Below, piece after piece: positions 31,329 through 38,263 of a DNA stretch of 44,478 nt. A program made the translations under genes and the position numbers. Location: contig CALHZK010000006.1 in assembly GCA_938040655.1 (NCBI GenBank), positions 1 through 44,478 of the forward strand, given 5' to 3'. Positions within the stretch are counted from its first letter, which is position 1, and each line of letters begins with the position of its first letter. Below the pieces are notes generated by a model. It was not told the origin of the DNA and ran no database searches. It saw only the letters and a program-made list of their open reading frames with translations. The DNA comes from an uncultured Candidatus Saccharibacteria bacterium (lineage in GTDB: Bacteria > Patescibacteriota > Saccharimonadia > Saccharimonadales > Saccharimonadaceae).

Positions 31329-32085
31329 CATGAGCCTCCTGTTCTTCACCGCCATAGACGCGGACAAAAATATCATCCATCGATGCGCCGCCAAACTGCT
31401 GCTTCACCTCTTCGAGCGTCCCGTAGGCAGCTGCTCGGCCGTCTTTGAGCAAGATCAGCCGGTCGCACAGTCGCTCGACCTCTTCCATCTGATGGGTCAC
31501 ATATATGATTGTCGCACCAGCCTTTCGCCGCTCCTCGATGATATTCATCAGTAAGCGTCGGTTCACTGGGTCGAACCCCTTGGTTGGCTCATCCATGATC
31601 AGTAGCTCTGGATCGCCCATGATAGTCACACCAAGCTGGACTTTTTGCTGCTGGCCGCCAGAGAGCTTATCAAGCCGCGTCGCCGCCTTATCAGCCAGGC
31701 CAACTCGCTCCAAAAAGGCCAGTGAGAACTGGCGAGCCGCCGCCTTGGTGAGCCCCTTGAGCTGGCCAAAGTACAGCATGACATCCAAGACATTTTCTTT
31801 TTTGTAGAGGCCACGCTCTTCTGGCAGGTAGCCCAGTTTTGCACCATCGGTCACTGTATAGGGCTTGCCTTCGATCAATAGCTCACCACCAGTCGGCTCA
31901 TATAGGCCGAGGAGTGCTCGCAGGGTAGTTGTCTTACCAGAGCCATTGCTCCCCAAAAAGCCAAATACCTCACCTTTATACACCTGAAAACTCAGGTCTT
32001 TGATCACCGTTTTGTCACCAAATTTCATTTGAAAATGACGAATATCGACAATTGATGCCGTCGGTTGTGTTATTCGTGTTGCCAT
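31321..32085 (-). CDS. ABC transporter ATP-binding protein (NatA-like)
   Basis: A 254-residue nucleotide-binding subunit. The Walker A is GSNGSGKTT, the signature LSGGQQQKV, the Walker B LLIMDEPTKGFDP and the H-loop THQMEEVERL. The C-terminal 60 residues are the NatA/YhaQ-type extension. It powers the downstream ABC-2 permease. I set the start at 32085 (MATRIT), 8 nt after AAAGGG; in-frame ATGs at 32118 and 32091 sit on the promoter or too close to the SD. A minus-strand TATAAT at 32110-32115 gives a short leader. It is divergent from the two-component genes, which may control it. Confidence 0.95.
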   Translation of the reverse strand: MATRITQPTASIVDIRHFQMKFGDKTVIKDLSFQVYKGEVFGFLGSNGSGKTTTLRALLGLYEPTGGELLIEGKPYTVTDGAKLGYLPEERGLYKKENVLDVMLYFGQLKGLTKAAARQFSLAFLERVGLADKAATRLDKLSGGQQQKVQLGVTIMGDPELLIMDEPTKGFDPVNRRLLMNIIEERRKAGATIIYVTHQMEEVERLCDRLILLKDGRAAAYGTLEEVKQQFGGASMDDIFVRVYGGEEQEAHDE

Positions 32086-32109
32086 CACCATATCCCTTTC
32101 TTGCAGTTC

Positions 32110-32115
32110 ATTATA
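32110..32115 (-). promoter_or_regulatory. -10 of the ABC operon
   Basis: Minus-strand TATAAT 24 nt before the chosen ATPase start. Together with the response regulator promoter it forms a compact divergent control region (32086-32186). Confidence 0.6.
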
Positions 32116-32174
32116 CACGATTTACCGCCTATGGTAAGGGGTAGGGAAGATTCGCCAAGTCTCGCCAGTTGATT

Positions 32175-32180
32175 TATAAT
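32175..32180 (+). promoter_or_regulatory. Leaderless-type promoter of response regulator
   Basis: TATAAT ending 6 nt before the ATG at 32187; an in-frame ATG at 32169 would lie upstream of the -10 and is excluded on that basis. No Shine-Dalgarno. Confidence 0.75.
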
Positions 32181-32186
32181 GAAAGT

Positions 32187-32861
32187 ATGCGGTTATTAGT
32201 GATTGAAGATGAGGCCAAAATCGCCCGAATTATTGCCACCGCGCTGCGGCGTGAGCATTATGCGGTTGATATCGTGGCCGATGGTGCCGAGGGTCTGCGC
32301 CAGGCACAAGGCGAGCCGTACGACCTGCTCATTATCGACCGGATGTTGCCGCATAAAAGCGGGACTGACATCATTACCGAGCTCCGTGCCCACCATAATG
32401 TGACACCAATACTTCTGCTCACCGCACTTGGTACGACCGCTGATAAAACATTTGGGCTCGACAGCGGGGCAGACGACTACCTCGTCAAGCCATTTGCGCT
32501 CGACGAGCTGCTCGCCCGTGTCAGGGCACTACTGCGCCGGCCACCGCTGCAGCAGACCGACACGCTACGTGTCGCCGACCTAGAGCTTGACCGTAGCCAG
32601 CAAACAGTCCGCCGCCAGGGGGTGAGTATCGATCTGACCGGTAAAGAATTCGCCCTCTTAGAGTATTTGATGCAGCATACCGGCCAAACCCTGAGCAAAG
32701 ATACCCTGATCGATCATGTGTGGGATTTTGATGCGGATATTCTGCCAAATAACGTCGAGGCTTATATCAAGCAACTGCGCAAAAAGGTCGACAAACCATT
32801 TCGTGAGCCGCTCATTCACACCGTGCGCGGGTTCGGCTATAAACTGGAAAGGAAGCCATGA
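32187..32861 (+). CDS. OmpR-family response regulator
   Basis: A 224-residue transcription factor. The receiver domain has the acidic pocket EDE (7-9), phosphoacceptor D51 in LLIIDRMLP, T79 in LLTA and K101 in VKPF. The C-terminal winged helix carries LDRSQQTVRRQGVSIDLTGKEFALLEYLM and HTVRGFGYKLE. All switch residues are present. The partner kinase overlaps its stop by 4 nt. Divergent placement beside the ABC/AI-2E operon makes that operon a natural target, but no binding site was proven. Confidence 0.96.
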   Translation: MRLLVIEDEAKIARIIATALRREHYAVDIVADGAEGLRQAQGEPYDLLIIDRMLPHKSGTDIITELRAHHNVTPILLLTALGTTADKTFGLDSGADDYLVKPFALDELLARVRALLRRPPLQQTDTLRVADLELDRSQQTVRRQGVSIDLTGKEFALLEYLMQHTGQTLSKDTLIDHVWDFDADILPNNVEAYIKQLRKKVDKPFREPLIHTVRGFGYKLERKP

Positions 32862-33817
32862 AATTATTCTTCTCGACCACCCTGAAGCTGGCCGGGTGGT
32901 ATTTGATGATATTGATGACCGTGAGCCTCCTATTTAGCAGCATCATTTTTTTGGTAGCCAGCACCGAGCTCAACAGTCAACTTCACGGCTTTTTGTCGCA
33001 GTCAAGCCAGCAGCAGTCTCCGCCAACCACAGCAGAGCAGGCACGGCAACCGAAGATCTCGCACACCAGCTTAATCAGCAGCCTCGGTTACCTCAACCTT
33101 CTCTTATTGTGTGGGGGCGGTGTGGTGTCGTATGTGTTGGCCCGGCGAACACTGGAGCCGATCGAGGCCACCCACGAAGCACAGTCGCGATTCACCGCCA
33201 ACGCCAGCCACCAGCTGCGTACCCCCTTGGCAATCATGAGGGCAGAGACCGAGCTTGCCCTGGCCGACCCTAAGGCAACCAAGGCCGATCTGCGACGCGC
33301 GCTACGCAGTAATTTAGAAGAGGTCAACCGCCTGACCCAGTTGACTGAGCTGCTCCTCAAATTATCTCACGCCAATCGCAGCCTCGAGACCGACAGCGAA
33401 ACGTTTGATCTCGCCCAGCTGATACAGTCACTGATCCACGACCGCCGAGCGGGTGACCGAGTCGCCCTCCATACCCCATCAGATACCACGCTGACTACGC
33501 ACAAATTAGTGGTGCGAGAAATGCTGGCAATTTTGCTCGACAATGCGCTCAAGCATAGCCCCGCTCAGTCTACTGTCAGCATCGATGTCACCCACAGTCG
33601 CCAGGCGCTCCAAGTGGCCATCAGCAATGATGGGGCGATTTCTCCCTGGGATCTACCCTATATTTTTGAGCGGTTTTTCTCTGGGCAGCCACACGCTGAT
33701 GGTTACGGGCTGGGTCTGAGCCTTGCCAAGCAGCTAGCTGGGACACTGGGCAGTCAGCTGACCGCGCAAAGCCGCAAAAATCAGACTATTTTTACCATTT
33801 CTTTGCCAAAATCGTAA
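32858..33817 (+). CDS. Membrane sensor histidine kinase
   Basis: A 319-residue kinase with two membrane helices (about 13-35 and 74-95) enclosing a short external loop of about 38 residues rich in Gln/Ser, too small for a classic sensor domain. HisKA has H118 (ASHQLRTP). The ATPase domain has LLDNALKHSPA (N box), SNDGAIS (a shortened G1), FERFFSG (F box) and GYGLGLSLAKQ (G2). The short loop suggests an intramembrane-sensing kinase, perhaps responding to envelope stress or the adjacent transporter, as in BceS-type systems; this is inference. The ATG overlaps the regulator stop (ATGA). Confidence 0.94.
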   Translation: MKLFFSTTLKLAGWYLMILMTVSLLFSSIIFLVASTELNSQLHGFLSQSSQQQSPPTTAEQARQPKISHTSLISSLGYLNLLLLCGGGVVSYVLARRTLEPIEATHEAQSRFTANASHQLRTPLAIMRAETELALADPKATKADLRRALRSNLEEVNRLTQLTELLLKLSHANRSLETDSETFDLAQLIQSLIHDRRAGDRVALHTPSDTTLTTHKLVVREMLAILLDNALKHSPAQSTVSIDVTHSRQALQVAISNDGAISPWDLPYIFERFFSGQPHADGYGLGLSLAKQLAGTLGSQLTAQSRKNQTIFTISLPKS

Positions 33818-33863
33818 TTTTCTGCAAAACATAGCGGTTTTTCAGCTTATTTTCAGAAAGACG

Positions 33864-33872
33864 TGCTGTAAT
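33864..33872 (+). promoter_or_regulatory. Promoter of greA-like gene
   Basis: Extended -10, TGC-TGTAAT (33867-33872). The leader is about 48 nt and ends with AAAGGGG and AGGA near the start codon. Confidence 0.5.
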
Positions 33873-33926
33873 GAGGAGCATGACAGTTCCACCACGCTGT
33901 CACCACAGAAAGGGGTAGCAATAGGA

Positions 33927-34385
33927 ATGCACACGACATTTTTGAGCAAGAAGGGTTTCAAAGAATTACAGAAGGAAATAACCCAGCTCGAGACTGAAGT
34001 AAATAATCTGACCACAGAGCTACGCGAGATCGGCCGCGCCAAGTCGCGCGACGACAAGCTGCGCCGTAGTGAGGTAGTGATGAATCTCGAGAATGTCCAG
34101 ACGAGGCTCGAGGCAAAACAGCAGACGCTGCGAACCGCCCAGCCGCTGCCACGAACCCGCGATCGCTTACGAATCGCCATCGGTTCAGTGGTCGACCTGG
34201 TTGACCAGCAGGGTCGGCTCTTTCGCTATACGCTCGTCGACAGCCTTGAGGCTAATCCATCTGACGGCCGTATCTCGGTCGACAGCCCACTTGGCCAGAG
34301 TCTGCTTGACCGCAAAGCCCAGGAGGTTGTCTCTTGGCAGGCCAGTTTTGGCATGAGGAAATTGCAAGTTGTTAGCGTCCAGTAG
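33927..34385 (+). CDS. GreA/GreB-family transcript cleavage factor
   Basis: A 152-residue protein. The N-terminal coiled coil starts with FLSKKGFKELQKEITQLETEVNNLTTELREIG, the Gre signature. A segment then links it to the C-terminal FKBP-like domain, where GRISVDSPLGQSLLDRKAQEVVSW is diagnostic. Gre factors reach through the RNA polymerase secondary channel and stimulate cleavage of backtracked RNA. The coiled-coil tip normally carries an acidic D-x-x-E pair; here the tip region is basic (SRDDKLRRSE), but an acidic pair is still present, so catalytic capacity is probable but not certain. A terminator follows. Confidence 0.88.
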   Translation: MHTTFLSKKGFKELQKEITQLETEVNNLTTELREIGRAKSRDDKLRRSEVVMNLENVQTRLEAKQQTLRTAQPLPRTRDRLRIAIGSVVDLVDQQGRLFRYTLVDSLEANPSDGRISVDSPLGQSLLDRKAQEVVSWQASFGMRKLQVVSVQ

Positions 34386-34431
34386 CTCACGACCCCCAAG
34401 CTACCAGGCGTTCGCCGATTATGTTGTACTG

Positions 34432-34462
34432 AAAAACCGCTCGTTTACGCCGAGCGGTTTTT
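34432..34462 (+). terminator. Terminator of the greA-like gene
   Basis: AAAAACCGCTCG (34432-34443) and CGAGCGGTTTTT (34451-34462), a 12-bp stem with a 7-nt loop and T-run. The -35 of the next promoter overlaps its loop. Confidence 0.9.
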
Positions 34463-34472
34463 CGCTTATACT
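34444..34472 (+). promoter_or_regulatory. Leaderless-type promoter of Ca2+ ATPase
   Basis: TTTACG (34444-34449), 17 bp spacer and TATACT (34467-34472), 6 nt before the ATG at 34479. The -35 lies in the loop of the preceding terminator and the spacer covers its 3' arm. Confidence 0.7.
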
Positions 34473-34478
34473 ATGGTT

Positions 34479-36986
34479 ATGCTTTTCTATCAATCATCTA
34501 TCAGCGAAGTATTGCGCCAGCTCAATACCAGTGAACACGGCCTTAGTAACTCTGAGGTTCAGCGCCGCCTTCGGCGCTATGGCCCTAATCTTATTAAAGT
34601 GCAATCTGAACCACTGTGGAAGATTATTCTTGAGCCGTTTCTTGATGTATTTATGCTGATTTTACTAGTGGCGGCTATCATTAGCCTCTGGCACGGTGAG
34701 GCAATTGACGCCATTATTATCTTTGTGATCGCCATTGTCTCGGCGATTATTTTCTACGTGCAGCGATTTTCGACCGACCGTGTACTGCGCAGCTTGTCGC
34801 GCCACGATGCCCAAAAAGTTGATGTCCACCGAGTCAATCGGACTGTACGAATTGACGCACACCAGCTCGTGCCGGGTGATGTCGTCTCCCTGGCCGAAGG
34901 GGAGAAGGTGCCGGCCGATATGCGGGTGATTCGTTGCACCAACCTGCGAGTCGATGAGGCGCAGTTGACCGGAGAGTCGCTACCGATCGCCAAACAAACC
35001 AGCGTGCTTGATGGCAAAAAGGAGATGTACGAGCAAACCAATATGCTGTTTCAGGGGTCATTTGTCATCAGCGGCACCGGCACCGGCGTCGTGGTCGCCA
35101 CCGGCAATCAGACTGAGTTTGGTAATTTGGCGATGCTCTCCAAGCGCGAATCAACCCAAAGCCCAGTCCAGCGAAAAATTGATAAGCTGATCAGCAAGAT
35201 TATTGCGGTTGTCTCGGCTGTGGCGTTGGTGGCGTTGGGGTTAAGCTTGCTACGTGGGATGGACTTGCTAGAGAGTATTCGTTTCGTCATGGCCCTCGCG
35301 GTCAGTGCGATCCCCGAGAGTTTACCGATTGCGATTTCCGTGGTGCTGGTCTTAGGAATGCGGCGGATGGCCGCCAAAAAGGCGCTAGTGCATCAGATGC
35401 GCGCCATCGAGACTATCGGCGTCGTGACTACTATCGCCACCGATAAGACAGGCACGCTGACCAAAAATAAGCTGACCGTCCAACAAACCTGGGGAGCCAG
35501 TGACACGACAAAGATTGCCCAGATCATTGGCCTTGTGGTCAATCACGGCCGCAGCAAAAGCCATGACCCCCTCGATATCGCCCTGGCTGACTATGCGCGG
35601 AGCCAACGAGCGATGCCGCGCCACCGGCCCCTCGCCGAGCTGCCATTTAGCCAGGCACAGGCGATGTCGGCAACTATCTGGCAAACCCAAAATAGCTACC
35701 AGCTCTACATCAAGGGTGCGCCCGAGGCCATTCTCGCGGCCTGCCGTACCTCAGTTCGCAGTCGTACACGTGCACTGCAGGTGCTCAGCCAGCTGACCGC
35801 ACAAGGCTACCGGGTGATTGGCCTGGCGTCATACCAGACAACTCAACAGCCAGACGACCTCGCGCAGCTCCAGGGTGAACCGCTGACCTTTGAGGGGTTT
35901 GTAGCCGTGGCTGACGTGCTGCGACCAGAGGCACCACGAGCCATCCGTGCTGCTCTGAAAGCGGGTGTGTCGGTGCGGATGATCACTGGCGATCATTTCG
36001 AGACAGCCTATCAGATTGGCCGGGAACTCAGTATGGTCGAGACCCGCGATGAGGTGTTCGATTGCCGTGACATGGCCAAGCTGTCTGACGATCAGCTGGA
36101 CGCTATCGTCACCAAAACCAAAGTCTTCTCCCGCGTCATCCCCGAGCAAAAATACCGCCTGCTGACCATTCTCAAAAAGCACCACATCACCGCCATGACC
36201 GGCGACGGCGTCAACGACGTGCCGGCGCTGACCAACGCCCATGTCGGCGTGGCCATGGGGTCGGGCTCGCATATCGCCAAAGACGCTGGCGATATCATCC
36301 TGCTCAACGATAATTTCAAGACCATCATCGACGCCATGCGCGAAGGGCGAACCATCATTGCCAACATTCGCCGCATGCTGTTTTATCTACTATCAACTAA
36401 CACTGGCGAGCTGATCACCATGATCGGCGCGCTGCTCATCGGCATCAAGACGCCCCTGGAGCCAGTGCAAATCCTCTGGGTTAATCTGGTGACCGACACC
36501 TCGATGGTTATTCCGCTCGGCCTGGAGCCGGGCGAAAAGCAGGCCATGAACCGCCCGCCGGAACGCCCCGACGCACCAATTCTCAGCCGTCAAATGATCT
36601 GGCGGATGGTCATCGTCGCCGCCACTATGTCGGTCATGGCGCTGGCCGTCTATATCTTCTTCGAGAAGCATTACGGCCACGACTACGCGCAAACGCTGGC
36701 CTTTATCTCGCTGGTGGTCAGCCAGTGGGCCAATGCCTTCAACGCCCGCTCCGACAGCGAGTCAATCATCAGCCGCCTCAGGGTCATGAATGCCAGTTTT
36801 TACGCCGGTATCGGCCTGTCGGTGATGCTGCAGCTACTGGTCTTCTTCGGGCCACTTGGTACGATTCTCCACATCACGCCAGTTCAAGCGTGGCACGGCC
36901 TGGTGATTAGTATCGCGTCATTTATCATCCCGATCATCACCTGCGAAGCCCACAAACGGTGGCAAAACCGCTCATCCTCCTGGTGA
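34479..36986 (+). CDS. P2A-type cation-transporting ATPase, probable Ca2+ pump
   Basis: An 835-residue P-type ATPase. The actuator domain has LTGESLPI; the phosphorylation site DKTGT is at 322-326; the hinge has MTGDGVNDVPAL near residue 575. Ten helices are expected. Ca2+-binding residues of the SERCA class are in place: Glu in SAIPESLP (M4), Asn and Glu in STNTGELI (M5), Asn and Asp in NLVTDT (M6). It probably extrudes Ca2+ or related divalent ions at ATP cost. I choose ATG 34479 over an in-frame ATG at 34473 because the former lies 6 nt after the -10, as for other leaderless genes here. The gene stands alone. Confidence 0.92.
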   Translation: MLFYQSSISEVLRQLNTSEHGLSNSEVQRRLRRYGPNLIKVQSEPLWKIILEPFLDVFMLILLVAAIISLWHGEAIDAIIIFVIAIVSAIIFYVQRFSTDRVLRSLSRHDAQKVDVHRVNRTVRIDAHQLVPGDVVSLAEGEKVPADMRVIRCTNLRVDEAQLTGESLPIAKQTSVLDGKKEMYEQTNMLFQGSFVISGTGTGVVVATGNQTEFGNLAMLSKRESTQSPVQRKIDKLISKIIAVVSAVALVALGLSLLRGMDLLESIRFVMALAVSAIPESLPIAISVVLVLGMRRMAAKKALVHQMRAIETIGVVTTIATDKTGTLTKNKLTVQQTWGASDTTKIAQIIGLVVNHGRSKSHDPLDIALADYARSQRAMPRHRPLAELPFSQAQAMSATIWQTQNSYQLYIKGAPEAILAACRTSVRSRTRALQVLSQLTAQGYRVIGLASYQTTQQPDDLAQLQGEPLTFEGFVAVADVLRPEAPRAIRAALKAGVSVRMITGDHFETAYQIGRELSMVETRDEVFDCRDMAKLSDDQLDAIVTKTKVFSRVIPEQKYRLLTILKKHHITAMTGDGVNDVPALTNAHVGVAMGSGSHIAKDAGDIILLNDNFKTIIDAMREGRTIIANIRRMLFYLLSTNTGELITMIGALLIGIKTPLEPVQILWVNLVTDTSMVIPLGLEPGEKQAMNRPPERPDAPILSRQMIWRMVIVAATMSVMALAVYIFFEKHYGHDYAQTLAFISLVVSQWANAFNARSDSESIISRLRVMNASFYAGIGLSVMLQLLVFFGPLGTILHITPVQAWHGLVISIASFIIPIITCEAHKRWQNRSSSW

Positions 36987-37018
36987 CCAGTCTCTACTCA
37001 CTACAAAAAGACCTTTAT

Positions 37019-37513
37019 CTATGGCCGTGGGTCAGGTGTCGGCACCAGCCGGACAGAGGTGATCTGCTCGATATGAACCATCTGATAGGTAGTACGAGAT
37101 TGAGACTGGTGTGCTGGCGGCAGGGATTGATTCGTCAGCTGCTGCTGATACGTCCGGAATCGGCCAGTCACCTCGACACTCTGGCGACGCGCGGTACTCG
37201 CCACGTCGTGCCCAGCGGTGGCACGGCGAAGCGCCTCGGTAGGATTGTCGACACAATAAACCTTGGTCTGGCGATTTATGACACCAGAATGTGTACAGGC
37301 AGTAGGCACACCAGATAGCCCCTCTACATTAAACAGGAGAGTATTGCCCGGTTGCGCCTGACAGGCAGCCGTGCGGCAGAGTGCTGGGTGATGCTGAGGC
37401 GACAAAACATACCACAGCCCCAGCCCGATAATCGAGCCACTCGCCACGACACCGCACAGGATAATCACGCACAGTCGCTTAGTGGATCGTACTGCTATGC
37501 CTTGTCCGCCCAT
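37019..37513 (-). CDS. Unknown membrane-anchored or secreted protein
   Basis: A 164-residue protein I do not recognise. A basic N-terminus (VRSTKRLC) precedes one hydrophobic helix (residues 14-37, VIILCGVVASGSIIGLGLWYVL). The rest is external, with paired cysteines (LCRTAAC near 46-52, C73 and C86) that may form disulphides, a beta-rich middle (SVEVTGRF) and a Pro-rich end. GAGGAG lies 8 nt before the ATG; a GAGG/CCTC pairing could mask it weakly. It is downstream of tRNA-Gln on the same strand and may share its transcript. No terminator seen in the 32 nt to the convergent ATPase gene. Confidence 0.7.
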   Translation of the reverse strand: MGGQGIAVRSTKRLCVIILCGVVASGSIIGLGLWYVLSPQHHPALCRTAACQAQPGNTLLFNVEGLSGVPTACTHSGVINRQTKVYCVDNPTEALRRATAGHDVASTARRQSVEVTGRFRTYQQQLTNQSLPPAHQSQSRTTYQMVHIEQITSVRLVPTPDPRP

Positions 37514-37552
37514 GAGGATCTCCTCAAAATAACATAATCTATAACAAAAATC

Positions 37553-37627
37553 TGGCTGGGCCGGAGGGATTCGAACCCCCGAATGCCAGGACCAAAACCT
37601 GGTGCCTTACCACTTGGCGACGGCCCA
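37553..37627 (-). tRNA. tRNA-Gln (anticodon UUG)
   Basis: A 75-nt tRNA with CCA encoded. The acceptor TGGGCCG/CGGCCCA pairs fully, the anticodon stem CCAGG/CCTGG encloses loop TTTTGGT with anticodon TTG, and the T-arm GGGGGTTCGAATCCC is intact. The U1-A72 first pair is as in E. coli tRNA-Gln. Confidence 0.95.
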
Positions 37628-37666
37628 TCGTAACTGCCACTGTTCTCACGACAGCGAACACGGCTT

Positions 37667-37695
37667 AGTATACCACGCCTTCCAGACCCGGTAAA
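37667..37695 (-). promoter_or_regulatory. tRNA-Gln promoter
   Basis: On the minus strand, TTTACC (37690-37695), 17 bp spacer and extended TGG-TATACT (-10, 37667-37672). It is divergent from the pilin promoter. Confidence 0.7.
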
Positions 37696-37699
37696 CCCC

Positions 37700-37728
37700 T
37701 TGCAGCGAGCCCCGATAGGTCGTATAAT
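37700..37728 (+). promoter_or_regulatory. Leaderless-type promoter of pilin-like gene
   Basis: TTGCAG (37700-37705), 17 bp spacer and TATAAT (37723-37728), ending 7 nt before the ATG at 37736. No Shine-Dalgarno. Confidence 0.75.
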
Positions 37729-37735
37729 GAGCGTT

Positions 37736-38212
37736 ATGAATAAGCATGAGGGTTTTACAATTGTCGAAGTGATGATTGTCATTGTAGTCATTGGGATTCT
37801 ATCGACCATCGGCACTGTCGCCTGGCTACAAGCTCGTGAAAACGCCGCAGAATCAGTGCTCAAGAGTGATGTATCTCGGCTCAAAACTGCCATCGAAAAA
37901 TACTTCAGCGAGCAGGGTGAATACCCGTTTCCAGCGAGCCCATCGTCACCATGCGCAGTCGCTTCACCAACGAGTCGGCAGTGCTATCAGGGTGAATTAG
38001 CGGCCGTGCTGACGCCAAAATACATCAATAGCATCCCCAAAAACCGCGACGGCTCTGACATTGTCTACGCCGCCAGCCGAACCGATGGCGGCACCACCGA
38101 CGATGGGTATTCACTGCAGGTCAAGCTCAACACGAGCGGCTCTGCCACCTGCAAAACCGGCAAGGACCCTCAGCATCGCTTTTTCGTCACTGACCCGACC
38201 TGCGACCTCTAA
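37736..38212 (+). CDS. Type IV pilin/pseudopilin-like protein
   Basis: A 158-residue prepilin. The leader MNKHEG ends in Gly and is followed by FTIVEVMIVIVVIGIL, the class III signal with Phe+1 and Glu+5 and a hydrophobic helix; a prepilin peptidase would cut after Gly6. The body resembles GspG/PilE-type minor pilins: KSDVSRLKTAIEKYFSEQGEYPFPASPSSP, Cys residues (C76, C85, C145 region) and a C-terminal TCDL. Saccharibacteria use type IV pili for attachment and motility, so this could be a pilus subunit; no other pilus gene lies in the window. The start at 37736 is favoured over an upstream one by the -10 at 7 nt. Confidence 0.88.
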   Translation: MNKHEGFTIVEVMIVIVVIGILSTIGTVAWLQARENAAESVLKSDVSRLKTAIEKYFSEQGEYPFPASPSSPCAVASPTSRQCYQGELAAVLTPKYINSIPKNRDGSDIVYAASRTDGGTTDDGYSLQVKLNTSGSATCKTGKDPQHRFFVTDPTCDL

Positions 38213-38248
38213 CATTGGCGCAACTCTCAGACACCCTGTCGGCACATT

Positions 38249-38257
38249 TGCTACAAT
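38249..38257 (+). promoter_or_regulatory. Leaderless-type promoter of rlmD-like gene
   Basis: Extended -10, TGC-TACAAT (TACAAT 38252-38257), ending 6 nt before the ATG at 38264. No clear -35 and no usable Shine-Dalgarno. Confidence 0.7.
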
Positions 38258-38263
38258 AGGGTC

